A DNA stretch of 64,000 nt from Mucilaginibacter arboris (GTDB lineage Bacteria; Bacteroidota; Bacteroidia; Sphingobacteriales; Sphingobacteriaceae), in assembly GCF_009754915.1 (NCBI RefSeq), contig NZ_WPIK01000005.1:186001-250000 (forward strand), in the 5' to 3' direction. The notes below the pieces were generated by a model, which was not told the origin of the DNA, made no database searches, and was given only the letters and a program-made list of their open reading frames with translations. Of the stretch, positions 1 through 7,413 are shown piece by piece. The translations under genes and the position numbers were made by a program. Positions within the stretch are counted from its first letter, which is position 1; the number at the start of each line of letters is the position of its first letter.

Positions 1-2
1 GT

Positions 3-200
3 TATATTGGTGATTTAATTTCAGGCAAAACGATTGATTACGGAACTTTTCTTGCTGCAGCAGATTACGATAATACAACATCCATAGAATATAGCACCGG
101 TTCTGTTTACAGTGCAGGAAGATTGGTTGCAGGAAATGATAAAACTTCTGCTTATAAAATGAAGCTGAATATTATTTATACGCCCGCATTAATTAAGTAA
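3..200 (+). CDS. C-terminal end of a DUF4270-like protein (partial)
   Basis: Open frame entering from the left edge and ending at TAA 198-200. The last 65 residues are visible, ending YKMKLNIIYTPALIK. The glycine/serine/threonine-rich stretch followed by a basic beta-strand-like end resembles the C-terminus of DUF4270 lipoproteins of Bacteroidota, which I recall often preceding glmS. That order, plus the ending, is the only basis for the name. The start, signal peptide and main domain lie outside the window, so the family call is tentative; that this is the coding end of a real gene is fairly safe. It runs in the same direction as glmS with a 37-base gap. Confidence 0.45.
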   Translation, partial: YIGDLISGKTIDYGTFLAAADYDNTTSIEYSTGSVYSAGRLVAGNDKTSAYKMKLNIIYTPALIK

Positions 201-237
201 TATCCATATTTAGCATACTCTTTTTAACGATACATTT

Positions 238-2073
238 ATGTGTGGAATTGTTGGATACATAGGCAATAGGGACGCTTATCCTATTCTTATAAAAGGTTTA
301 CACCGCTTAGAATACCGCGGTTACGACAGTGCAGGTGTTGCCTTGTTAGACCAGGACCTTAAAGTTTATAAAAAGGCGGGAAAAGTAAGCGGCCTGGAGA
401 ATTTCGTCAAAGATATTCCTTTAAAAGGTACTGCCGGAATGGGGCATACGCGTTGGGCCACGCATGGCGCACCCAGCGATCGTAACTCTCACCCGCATTC
501 ATCCGGTAATAGAAAACTGACTATCATTCATAATGGCATCATCGAGAATTATGCTACCTTAAAAGAAGCATTGATCGAAAAAGGCCACGAATTTAAAAGT
601 GATACCGATACTGAAGTTTTGATCCATTTGGTTGAAAACATTCAGGAAGAAACAAAATTAGGCCTAAAAGAAGCCGTACGTATAGCTTTAACACAGGTGA
701 TTGGTGCTTATGCCATTGTAATTATGAGCAGTGAGGAACCCGATCTGCTAATTGCAGCACGTAAAGGCAGCCCAATGGTAATTGGAGTTGGTAAAGGAGA
801 ATATTTTATTGCTTCTGATGCCACGCCAATTGTTGAATATACCAAAAACGTTATCTACTTAAATGATAACGAGATTGCTATTATTAGCAGGAATAACTTA
901 CTGATTAAAAGCATCGACAATGTTGTACAAACTCCGTATGTGCATGAGCTGGAGCTGAAGCTTGAAATGCTGGAAAAAGGTGGTTTCGACCACTTTATGA
1001 TGAAGGAGATCTATGAGCAGCCGCGTTCCATCCGCGATTGTATGCGCGGCCGTATTTATCCGCAGCAAGGCCGGGTACAATTGGGCGGCTTAAAAGAATA
1101 TGCCGAAAAGCTTAAAAACATCGACCGGATTATTATTGTGGCTTGCGGTACTTCCTGGCATGCAGGTTTAGTTGGCGAATACCTGATTGAAGAATACGGA
1201 CGTGTACCGGTAGAAGTTGAATATGCTTCAGAGTTTCGTTACCGCAATCCGATCATCTCCGAAAAAGACCTGGTAATTGCCATTTCGCAATCCGGGGAAA
1301 CAGCCGATACAATGGCTGCATTAGAACTGGCAAAAGATAAAGGTGCAACCATTTTTGGTATTTGTAATGTTGTTGGCGCATCTATTCCCCGCATTACGGA
1401 TGCCGGCGTTTACACACATGCCGGCCCGGAAATTGGTGTAGCTTCAACCAAAGCATTTACAGCACAAGTTACGGTATTAACCCTTATTGCTTTATACATT
1501 GCACAAATAAAAGGAACGGTTAGCCAAAGCAAACTGATTACTTTGTTAACAGAACTTAATGAAATACCAGATTTAATTGAGCAGGCTTTAAAGCACAACG
1601 AGGAAATTAAAACCATTGCAGCGAAATTTAAAGATGCGCGGAATTTTTTATTTTTAGGGAGAGGAAGTGCTTTTCCGGTTGCACTGGAAGGTGCGCTTAA
1701 ACTAAAAGAAATTTCTTACATCCATGCCGAAGGTTATCCTGCTGCCGAGATGAAACATGGCCCGATTGCTTTGATCGACGAAGAAATGCCAGTCGTTTTT
1801 ATCGCTACCAAACATTCTTCCTACGAAAAAGTAATCAGCAACATTCAGGAAGTGAAAGCACGTCGCGGACAAGTGATTGCAATTGTTACCGAAGGCGATA
1901 CAGAAGTGAAAAAAATGGCAGATTATGTGATCGAAATTCCGCAAACAGATGAAGCTTTTTTACCGCTACTGGCCACTATTCCATTGCAACTGCTGGCCTA
2001 TCATATAGCCCTAATGCGCGGTTGTAATGTCGATCAGCCCCGAAACCTGGCAAAATCAGTAACAGTGGAATAG
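238..2073 (+). CDS. glmS: Glutamine--fructose-6-phosphate aminotransferase (isomerizing)
   Basis: Cytoplasmic enzyme converting fructose-6-phosphate and glutamine to glucosamine-6-phosphate, the first step to UDP-GlcNAc for peptidoglycan and LPS. The protein begins MCGIVGYIG, so Cys2 becomes the N-terminal nucleophile of a class II glutaminase domain (about residues 1-220), with TRWATHG near 71-77, HNGIIENY near 98-105 and SDTDTE near 121-126. Two SIS sugar-isomerase domains follow: ACGTSWHAG near 301-309, SQSGETADT near 349-357, then EMKHGPIAL near 500. It ends AKSVTVE, the usual C-terminal lysine motif. Length 611 aa is normal. The codons for residues 108-112 (LKEAL) contain a copy of the dispersed 12-mer (560-571). 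A hairpin with a T-run lies about 100 bases downstream. Confidence 0.98.
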   Translation: MCGIVGYIGNRDAYPILIKGLHRLEYRGYDSAGVALLDQDLKVYKKAGKVSGLENFVKDIPLKGTAGMGHTRWATHGAPSDRNSHPHSSGNRKLTIIHNGIIENYATLKEALIEKGHEFKSDTDTEVLIHLVENIQEETKLGLKEAVRIALTQVIGAYAIVIMSSEEPDLLIAARKGSPMVIGVGKGEYFIASDATPIVEYTKNVIYLNDNEIAIISRNNLLIKSIDNVVQTPYVHELELKLEMLEKGGFDHFMMKEIYEQPRSIRDCMRGRIYPQQGRVQLGGLKEYAEKLKNIDRIIIVACGTSWHAGLVGEYLIEEYGRVPVEVEYASEFRYRNPIISEKDLVIAISQSGETADTMAALELAKDKGATIFGICNVVGASIPRITDAGVYTHAGPEIGVASTKAFTAQVTVLTLIALYIAQIKGTVSQSKLITLLTELNEIPDLIEQALKHNEEIKTIAAKFKDARNFLFLGRGSAFPVALEGALKLKEISYIHAEGYPAAEMKHGPIALIDEEMPVVFIATKHSSYEKVISNIQEVKARRGQVIAIVTEGDTEVKKMADYVIEIPQTDEAFLPLLATIPLQLLAYHIALMRGCNVDQPRNLAKSVTVE

Positions 2074-2171
2074 CAAAAAATACTTTTGAAATTTTTTTTT
2101 AAAATCGGTTGTATTTAAATTTTTAACCGATAAAAGAAGCATCAGATAAACTACATAACACTATAACAAGG

Positions 2172-2205
2172 AGCGCGTTGGCATTAAAATCAAGGCGCTT
2201 TTTTG
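2172..2205 (+). terminator. Possible rho-independent terminator after glmS
   Basis: Arms AGCGCGTTG and CAAGGCGCT (nine pairs with one mismatch) around a 10-base loop, followed directly by TTTTTT. It lies about 100 bases after the glmS stop and is flanked by two copies of the dispersed 12-mer (2131-2142 and 2211-2222). The position and T-run fit glmS termination; the imperfect stem keeps confidence moderate. Confidence 0.55.
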
Positions 2206-2325
2206 TGTGCTAAAAGAAGCATGCTATTTTACACTAAATGCTTTTTTATTTCTTATTGGTGTTACTATCAATTTTATTGATACTTTATTCAAGTAATAAA
2301 AACAATAGATAAAATTGATAATTAG

Positions 2326-2333
2326 TATATTTG
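2326..2333 (+). promoter_or_regulatory. Bacteroidota-type -7 promoter box for oxyR
   Basis: TATATTTG matches the Bacteroidota -7 consensus TAnnTTTG and ends 16 bases before the oxyR ATG. No clear -33 TTTG is seen upstream, so the match rests on one element. Confidence 0.45.
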
Positions 2334-2349
2334 ATATAAAATTATTGCT

Positions 2350-3285
2350 ATGACTTTAGTTCAATTAGAGTATATTATTGCTGTAGATACTTACCGTAGT
2401 TTTGTAGTAGCTGCACAAAAATGCTTTGTTACACAACCAACTTTAAGCATGCAGGTACAAAAACTGGAAGAAACACTGGGCGTAAAATTATTCGACCGCA
2501 GCAAACAACCTGTTGTCCCTACAGATATTGGCATAGAAATTATCAATCAGGCCAGAACTGTTCTTATCGAAAACCAGAAGATTAAAGAACTTGTGAGCGA
2601 CCGGCAAAAGGAGCTTTTCGGCGAATTGAAAATTGGCATTATTCCAACGGTTGCACCTTATTTGCTTCCTAAAATTATCAATGGTTTTGTAGAGAAGTAT
2701 CCTTTAGTTAAATTAATTGTATGGGAAAAAACCACAGAAGAAATTATACAACAGCTTAAAACAGGCATGTTGGATTGCGGGTTGCTTTCTACCCCATTAC
2801 ACGAAAATAACTTAGTAGAGATCCCTGTTTTTTATGAAAATTTTGTAGCTTACGTTTCTAAAAACAGTTCCTTATTTAAAAAGAAAAGCATTTTACCTAA
2901 TGATATTAACCTGGAAGAAGTATGGATTTTGAATGAAGGCCATTGCATGCGCGACCAGGTTTTAAATATTTGCCAGCGTAAAAGCAGCACCAAAAGTTTT
3001 CAGCATTTTGAATACAACACCGGAAGCGTAGAAACATTGAAACGCATGGTTGACCAAAACAACGGCGCAACAATTTTACCGGAACTGGCTTTGGAAGAGA
3101 TGACCGTAAAGCAGTTAGATAAAGTACGGTATTTTAAATCGCCGGAACCGGCACGCGAAGTTAGTTTAGTGATACAGAAAAGTTTTTTAAAACGTAAAAT
3201 GATTGATGCTTTAAAAAATGAAATAATAGACTTTATTCCGAAACGAATGCGCAGCAAAAAGAAAAAAGACGTAGTAGAAATCTAA
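2350..3285 (+). CDS. oxyR: OxyR-type LysR peroxide sensor/regulator
   Basis: LysR-family transcription factor that senses hydrogen peroxide through a disulfide and switches oxidative-stress genes. The N-terminal winged helix-turn-helix (about 1-60) has AAQKCFVTQPTLSMQVQKLE. The regulatory domain starts near 92 and contains GHCMRDQVLNIC, in which Cys199 and Cys208 fall at the positions and spacing of the redox pair of E. coli OxyR. That motif is why I call OxyR rather than a generic LysR. The C-terminus is lysine/arginine-rich. A MDR reductase and superoxide dismutase sit convergently downstream on the other strand, a sensible oxidative-stress neighbourhood. Length 311 aa is normal. Confidence 0.92.
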   Translation: MTLVQLEYIIAVDTYRSFVVAAQKCFVTQPTLSMQVQKLEETLGVKLFDRSKQPVVPTDIGIEIINQARTVLIENQKIKELVSDRQKELFGELKIGIIPTVAPYLLPKIINGFVEKYPLVKLIVWEKTTEEIIQQLKTGMLDCGLLSTPLHENNLVEIPVFYENFVAYVSKNSSLFKKKSILPNDINLEEVWILNEGHCMRDQVLNICQRKSSTKSFQHFEYNTGSVETLKRMVDQNNGATILPELALEEMTVKQLDKVRYFKSPEPAREVSLVIQKSFLKRKMIDALKNEIIDFIPKRMRSKKKKDVVEI

Positions 3286-3298
3286 TACGCCTTTTTTT
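3262..3298. terminator. Bidirectional terminator between oxyR and the MDR gene
   Basis: AAAAAAGACGTA and TACGCCTTTTTTT form a stem with one mismatch that starts inside the 3' end of oxyR and spans its stop codon. A-run before and T-run after make it usable in both directions, which fits the convergent genes. A dispersed 12-mer copy follows at 3305-3316. Confidence 0.6.
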
Positions 3299-3315
3299 AT
3301 GCGATAAAAGAAGCA

Positions 3316-4311
3316 TCAGTTCCGCAACACGATTTTACCAAATTGTGCAGAATTATCCATTTTACGAACTGCTTTTTCTGCATCGGCCAAATCAAAAACT
3401 TCATCCACAACCGGAACAATTTTGTGTTCATTAATTAATTCCAGCATCGCCTTAAAGTCTTCCTGCGTTCCCATCGTCGTTCCTAAAAGTTGCAATTGCT
3501 TCCAAAAAATCTTACGTGCATTTAGTGCCGGTAAATTCCCTGCTGTTCCTCCAAAGAAAACAATCCTTGCCCCAGGGTTGCACAAATCGGGCAATTTTGC
3601 AAAGCTTTCACCCAAAGCACTGTCAATAATGACATCAAAACCCGCGGCCAATTGCTTCAACTGTTCGGCCCAATCCTGCGCTTTGTAATTTACGCCTGCG
3701 GCAGCGCCTAATTTTCGTGCTGCTTCAATTTTCTCGCTTGTACCGGAAGTAACAAAAACCTGGCATCCTGCAGCAACAGCCCATTGCAATGCAAAAGAAC
3801 CTGTTCCGGCACCAACGCCAACAATTAATACTTTATCGCCTTTTTTAGCTTTTCCCTTGGTAAACAAAGCACGGTAAGCGGTTAAACCGGCAAGCGGAAT
3901 GGCTGCAGCTTGTTCCCAGGTTAAATGGGCGGGTTTTGGGTAGAGATATTCTGCACCGGTTTTTACATATTCTGCAAAGGTCCCACTATCAGGCAAACCT
4001 AAAATTTTAAACTCTTTGCTTTGATAATCCTGATGTTCGCCCCAGTTATTTCCCGGATTGATAATCACTTCTTTACCAATCCAACTCTGATCTACACCTG
4101 GCCCAACTTCTGCAACAATACCAGAACCATCAGAACCTAAAATAGAAGGATATTTAATACCCGCATACTGCCCTTTGGTTATCCACCAATCGCGGCGGTT
4201 TAATGCCGCAGCTTTTACTTGTACCAGGACTTCGCCAAGCTCAGCCTTAGGTTTTTCCACATCTTTTAATATAAGCGGCTTATCCGCAGCTTCTAAAACA
4301 ATAGCTTTCAT
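3316..4311 (-). CDS. Zinc-type/quinone-type MDR oxidoreductase
   Basis: Medium-chain dehydrogenase/reductase, probably NADP(H)-dependent and cytoplasmic; the substrate cannot be read from sequence. A GroES-like N-terminal domain (about 1-130, with AAALNRRDWW and GSDGSGIVAEVG) precedes a Rossmann domain (about 140-290) with the nucleotide motif VLIVGVGAGTGSFALQ. The cysteine cluster of the structural zinc site is not evident, so it looks closer to quinone-oxidoreductase/YogA-type MDRs than to zinc alcohol dehydrogenases. Length 331 aa is typical. It converges on oxyR, and its stop codon abuts a dispersed 12-mer copy at 3305-3316. Confidence 0.85.
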   Translation of the reverse strand: MKAIVLEAADKPLILKDVEKPKAELGEVLVQVKAAALNRRDWWITKGQYAGIKYPSILGSDGSGIVAEVGPGVDQSWIGKEVIINPGNNWGEHQDYQSKEFKILGLPDSGTFAEYVKTGAEYLYPKPAHLTWEQAAAIPLAGLTAYRALFTKGKAKKGDKVLIVGVGAGTGSFALQWAVAAGCQVFVTSGTSEKIEAARKLGAAAGVNYKAQDWAEQLKQLAAGFDVIIDSALGESFAKLPDLCNPGARIVFFGGTAGNLPALNARKIFWKQLQLLGTTMGTQEDFKAMLELINEHKIVPVVDEVFDLADAEKAVRKMDNSAQFGKIVLRN

Positions 4312-4323
4312 AATTAATGAAAT

Positions 4324-4356
4324 AAAAAAACCGGCATGAATGTTTATCCGTGCCGG
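4324..4356 (-). terminator. Terminator of sodA
   Basis: On the minus strand CCGGCA and TGCCGG form a GC-rich stem around a 14-base loop, followed by a run of seven Ts (read from the plus-strand A-run at 4324-4330). It lies just past the sodA stop and before the MDR gene, so the two are probably separate transcripts. Confidence 0.65.
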
Positions 4357-4381
4357 CTGAAATTATGTAATAAAAGAAGTA

Positions 4382-4993
4382 TTAAGCGGTAGCTTTTTTA
4401 TACAACTCGTTTACTTGGTTCCAGTTTACTACATTCCAAAAAGCGGTTATGTAATCCGGCCTTCTGTTCTGATATTTCAGGTAGTAAGCGTGTTCCCAAA
4501 CATCCATTCCTAAAATTGGCGTGCCTTTCACTTCAGCAATATCCATTAATGGGTTATCCTGGTTTGGCGTGGAGCTAACTTGTAATTTTTTATCAGCACC
4601 AACAGTTAACCAAGCCCAGCCAGAACCAAAACGGGTTGCACCAGCTTCTGCAAATTTGGTTTTAAAATCTGCAAAAGAACCAAAAGCACTGGTAATTGCA
4701 GAAGCTAATTCGCCGGAAGGTTCGCCGCCGCCATTTGGAGATAATAAAGTCCAAAACATGGTGTGGTTATAGTGGCCACCACCATTGTTACGAACAGCAG
4801 GCGGAAATTTAGAAATGTTTTTGATGATATCTTCGATAGGACTGTTCGCTTCTGGTTTACCTTCCAAAGCTTTGTTTAAGTTGGTAACATAAGCCTGATG
4901 ATGTTTGCCATGGTGGATTTCCATCGTCATCTTATCAATATGCGGTTCTAATGCGTCTGTGGCGTAAGGTAACGCCGGTAATACAAATGCCAT
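4382..4993 (-). CDS. sodA: Superoxide dismutase, Mn type
   Basis: Converts superoxide to oxygen and hydrogen peroxide. Metal ligands are visible at His27 ([11 protein letters not shown]), His77 ([11 protein letters not shown]), Asp164 and His168 ([11 protein letters not shown]). The GGH before NHTMFW and a Gln at 145 fit the Mn-type active site rather than the Fe-type. Length 203 aa is normal and no signal peptide is present, so it is cytoplasmic. It starts [10 protein letters not shown] and has its own -7 box (5031-5038) and its own terminator, so it is probably monocistronic. It is two genes from oxyR, but no OxyR site was identified. Confidence 0.96.
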   Translation of the reverse strand: MAFVLPALPYATDALEPHIDKMTMEIHHGKHHQAYVTNLNKALEGKPEANSPIEDIIKNISKFPPAVRNNGGGHYNHTMFWTLLSPNGGGEPSGELASAITSAFGSFADFKTKFAEAGATRFGSGWAWLTVGADKKLQVSSTPNQDNPLMDIAEVKGTPILGMDVWEHAYYLKYQNRRPDYITAFWNVVNWNQVNELYKKATA

Positions 4994-5030
4994 ACGATTT
5001 TATTTAATGGTTAATAAATTGTGACTGATA

Positions 5031-5038
5031 CAAACCTA
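5031..5038 (-). promoter_or_regulatory. -7 promoter box for sodA
   Basis: On the minus strand the sequence reads TAGGTTTG, an exact TAnnTTTG match, about 38 bases before the ATG. No convincing -33 box. A near-copy of the second dispersed motif (TAAAAACAGCAC) lies about 17 bases further upstream. Confidence 0.5.
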
Positions 5039-5143
5039 CATAAAATTTTTACCCGTGCTGTTTTTACCGGTAATAAATGAATTTAATGTGAGATTTTTGT
5101 ACTAAAATATAAAGACACAAAAAGAAAATTTGTTCTGTAAAGA

Positions 5144-5620
5144 CTAATTTTTAATTCGCTTTTTCCTAAAAAACGAGCGTACCAGTTCTGCACATTCATT
5201 TTCCATAATGCCGCCGGTAATTAAAGTTTTAGGGTGTGTGATACGCTGGTTGATACGGCCAAAGCCAAGTTTAGGATCATGGGCACCAAAAACAATTTTA
5301 CCAATCTGGAACCAATAGCTTGCACCGGCACACATTACACAAGGTTCCATAGTTACGTAAAGCGTACAATTTTGCAAATACTTCCCTCCCATTGCATTTG
5401 CTGCTGCAGTTAATGCCTGCATTTCTGCATGTGCAGAAACATCATTTAACCGCTCTGTTAAGTTATGTCCGCGACCAATAATTTGTCCGTTGCAAACCAC
5501 CAAAGCCCCAATCGGGATTTCATCTTCCTGCAACGCCGCTTCTGCTTCTTTCAAAGCCAATTTCATAAAAAAATCATCCGGCGAAACTACCGGATCATCT
5601 GTAAAACTGTAATATCTCAT
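5144..5620 (-). CDS. tadA: tRNA-specific adenosine-34 deaminase
   Basis: Zinc deaminase that converts adenosine to inosine at the wobble position of tRNA-Arg. The catalytic motif HAEMQAL (glutamate general base) and the zinc-binding EPCVMCAGA motif are both present, with VFGAHDPKLGF downstream as in TadA. Length 158 aa fits. A related nucleoside (guanine) deaminase is possible since these share the fold, but the EPCVMCAGA form favours TadA. Upstream (5621-5682) carries one copy of the TAAAAACAGTAT motif and no obvious promoter. Confidence 0.88.
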   Translation of the reverse strand: MRYYSFTDDPVVSPDDFFMKLALKEAEAALQEDEIPIGALVVCNGQIIGRGHNLTERLNDVSAHAEMQALTAAANAMGGKYLQNCTLYVTMEPCVMCAGASYWFQIGKIVFGAHDPKLGFGRINQRITHPKTLITGGIMENECAELVRSFFRKKRIKN

Positions 5621-5682
5621 GTTGATTTTATTGTGTTAAAAACAGTATTTATCGCAGCTAAAGGAATAATAAAACCTGCTTT

Positions 5683-6096
5683 TTATAAATTTTTGACCAG
5701 ATAACTTTCAGAAGTTATCACTTTAATTTGTGCCGCTTTATAATCTTTAATATTCCTGGTGATTAAAACAGTAATTTCATTTTCGATTGCTGTATTATAT
5801 TGAATAGCATCTTCAAAATCATCAAAATCGGAAGCAATCGCCAGATCAATGGTCCTGCTTTCCACTGATAAAGTTGTAACAAGGGTTTTAAATTTAGCGA
5901 TCAATTGCCGTGGATTTTTTACAGCGTACTGCGCATGCAAAATGTAATCAATGGTTGAAAAAGATAGTGCAGATACACAAATTTCAATTTCTTTTTTGTC
6001 AGCTAAAGAAAATAATTGCTCAGCAAAACTGTTAAATGGTTTTCTGCCAGAAAGTAAATCCAGGCAAATATCTGTATCCACAAAAACTCTTTCCAT
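5683..6096 (-). CDS. PIN-domain toxin of a type II toxin-antitoxin pair
   Basis: Probable ribonuclease toxin (VapC-like). The N-terminus has FVDTDICLDLL with the first conserved acidic residue (Asp7/Asp9). A central ASDFDDFEDAIQY carries the second acidic cluster, followed by ITVLITRNIKDY, the usual PIN TRN(x)DF element. Length 137 aa is right for a PIN toxin. It lies six bases downstream of a ribbon-helix-helix antitoxin on the same strand, the normal antitoxin-first order. RNA target unknown. Confidence 0.88.
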   Translation of the reverse strand: MERVFVDTDICLDLLSGRKPFNSFAEQLFSLADKKEIEICVSALSFSTIDYILHAQYAVKNPRQLIAKFKTLVTTLSVESRTIDLAIASDFDDFEDAIQYNTAIENEITVLITRNIKDYKAAQIKVITSESYLVKNL

Positions 6097-6102
6097 TATA
6101 CT

Positions 6103-6348
6103 TTACTTCATGTACTTTTTGGAAAGATGATCTTTATAACTTTCCTTATAATCGTAATCTGAATTTAGTGGGATTGTACCTGAAAGGCTTTTTACAAAAG
6201 GTGTAACAGCAACTTTTTCTTTATTATCTGTCAAAAAATCTAAATGATTTTCGATCAATTTAGACAAACTCATATTTTTTGTTTTGGCATAAGATTTTGC
6301 CCTTTCGATAATAGCTGTATCCAGCTTTAAAGTGAGTTTTGTATCCAT
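6103..6348 (-). CDS. Ribbon-helix-helix antitoxin (DUF6364-like), partner of the PIN toxin
   Basis: Small DNA-binding antitoxin of about 81 aa starting MDTKLTLKLD. Residues 1-40 (KLTLKLDTAIIERAKSYAK, then SLSKLIENHL) form a beta strand plus two helices typical of the RHH fold; the C-terminal half (KSLSGTIPLNSDYDYKESY) would wrap the toxin. An upstream ATG in frame at 6480 would add an implausible 44 residues (aromatic-rich, crossing the promoter), so I take the start at 6348. An inverted repeat just upstream (6359-6389) is a candidate autoregulatory operator. Confidence 0.82.
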   Translation of the reverse strand: MDTKLTLKLDTAIIERAKSYAKTKNMSLSKLIENHLDFLTDNKEKVAVTPFVKSLSGTIPLNSDYDYKESYKDHLSKKYMK

Positions 6349-6358
6349 AAAATTTCTA

Positions 6359-6389
6359 ATACGTACAAATATAAGCACGATATACGTAT
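6359..6389. promoter_or_regulatory. Candidate operator of the PIN/RHH module
   Basis: Two copies of ATACGTA (6359-6365 and 6382-6388, the second extending to ATACGTAT) are separated by 16 bases, starting 11 bases upstream of the antitoxin ATG. ATACGTAT is itself palindromic. This is where an autoregulating RHH antitoxin would bind; inference from position only. Confidence 0.4.
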
Positions 6390-6575
6390 GATACAAATAG
6401 GGTATATTAGCATGATTATTTACATAAAAAATTATCCGGATAAATAACCGGGGCCATCTGTAAAACTTATCATATCCCATCTTAATTTTTATAGGGTAAA
6501 AACAGTATTGAAGGTGAAGCTATCAGGAGTTTTAACCGTTTCTTATTTATATCTTTAACTATTAAATCAATTGCA

Positions 6576-6794
6576 ATGACAACTTTAACCATACGGATCC
6601 CGGAAGGATCGACACAAAAAGTATCCAGCTTTATTGAAGGCCTGGGCGGAGAAGTGGTTGCTGCGGAATTATCTAAAGAAGAATTGCGGCAGCAAACACT
6701 TGAAGAATTGGAAAAAGGTTTGAATGAAGCTTTTGATATTATCGAAGGAAAAGCAGAAAGGAAATCTTTAATGCAAGCTTTTTTAACTTGTTAA
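6576..6794 (+). CDS. Small antitoxin-like protein without obvious toxin
   Basis: 72-aa protein beginning MTTLTIRIPEGS and containing a charged helical middle (ELSKEELRQQTLEELEKG). It resembles short antitoxins found before RelE-type toxins in Bacteroidota. No toxin follows directly: after 10 bases comes another small antitoxin-like gene (6805-7011) and only then a toxin. The last ten residues (KSLMQAFLTC) are unlike the charged ends of such antitoxins, so the 3' end may be truncated. Could be a solitary or remnant antitoxin, or a third component of the downstream module. Confidence 0.55.
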   Translation: MTTLTIRIPEGSTQKVSSFIEGLGGEVVAAELSKEELRQQTLEELEKGLNEAFDIIEGKAERKSLMQAFLTC

Positions 6795-6804
6795 CTTATA
6801 TTAA

Positions 6805-7011
6805 ATGAAAGTATTATTAGATATCAAAGACGATAAAGCAAGTTCATTACTTGAAGTATTGAAAGGCCTACATTATGTAAAAACAATTCCTATTACTGAT
6901 AGCAAGGCTTTGCTTATTAAAGAAATTAAAGAAGCCGTAGAAGAAATGAAACTAATCAAGGCCGGGAAAAAACAAGGCCGTAATGCTGAAGATTTTCTTA
7001 ATGAGCTATAG
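6805..7011 (+). CDS. Antitoxin of a RelE-type pair
   Basis: 68-aa acidic/basic helical protein: a beta-strand-rich start (MKVLLDIKDDKASSLLEVLK), a middle helix (LIKEIKEAVEEMKLIKAG) and an end (RNAEDFLNEL) that overlaps the toxin gene by 11 bases. The overlap and order are typical antitoxin-toxin coupling. The MKVLLDIKDDKA start is a recurrent form in short Bacteroidota antitoxins. The name rests mainly on context. Confidence 0.7.
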   Translation: MKVLLDIKDDKASSLLEVLKGLHYVKTIPITDSKALLIKEIKEAVEEMKLIKAGKKQGRNAEDFLNEL

Positions 7012-7330
7012 TGTCATAACCATTAAAACTTTCGAAAAGCAAGTAAAACGACTGACAAAAAAATACTTTTCGTTAAAAAACGAACTACTTGAGCTTGTTA
7101 AAAATTTAAAAGAAAACCCTAAACAAGGCACGTCGATTGGTGATAATTGTTACAAAATACGATTATCTATTTTCTCGAAAGGTAAAGGAAAATCTGGCGG
7201 CGCAAGAGTAATCATCAATGTTGTAATTACAGCCGAAATTGTTTATCTGTTGAACATTTATGACAAGTCAGAAAAAGAAAATCTCACTACCAAAGAATTA
7301 CAGGAGTTATTGAAAGAGATTTCAATGTAA
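7001..7330 (+). CDS. RelE/ParE-superfamily toxin
   Basis: Probable mRNA interferase of about 109 aa. Start taken at MSYSVITIKTFEKQVKR (7001), overlapping the antitoxin stop; an in-frame ATG 18 bases earlier is less likely. Features of the RelE fold: N-terminal TIKTFEKQVKRLTKKY helix, central KIRLSIFSKGKGKSGGARVII strands rich in basic residues, and a VYLLNIYDKSEKENLT strand/turn close to the C-terminus. The KGKGKSGGARVI insert is seen in HigB/RelE-like toxins that act on translated mRNA. Ribosome dependence is inference. Confidence 0.8.
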   Translation: MSYSVITIKTFEKQVKRLTKKYFSLKNELLELVKNLKENPKQGTSIGDNCYKIRLSIFSKGKGKSGGARVIINVVITAEIVYLLNIYDKSEKENLTTKELQELLKEISM

Positions 7331-7399
7331 GGAAATTTAAAGCAAACCCTTCCAGCACTTTTCTCCCTTCCCAACCCTCCGCCTTTCCGCCCCAAATCC

Positions 7400-7407
7400 T
7401 ACCTTTG
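7400..7407 (+). promoter_or_regulatory. -7 promoter box for the RlmI-like gene
   Basis: TACCTTTG matches TAnnTTTG and ends six bases before the ATG at 7414, implying a very short or absent 5' leader. It argues against the in-frame TTG at 7405 as the start. Confidence 0.45.
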
Positions 7408-7413
7408 TTTTTA

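Noticed and set aside
6349-6480. Longer start for the RHH antitoxin
   Set aside because: The extension crosses the candidate operator and lacks any antitoxin-like features.
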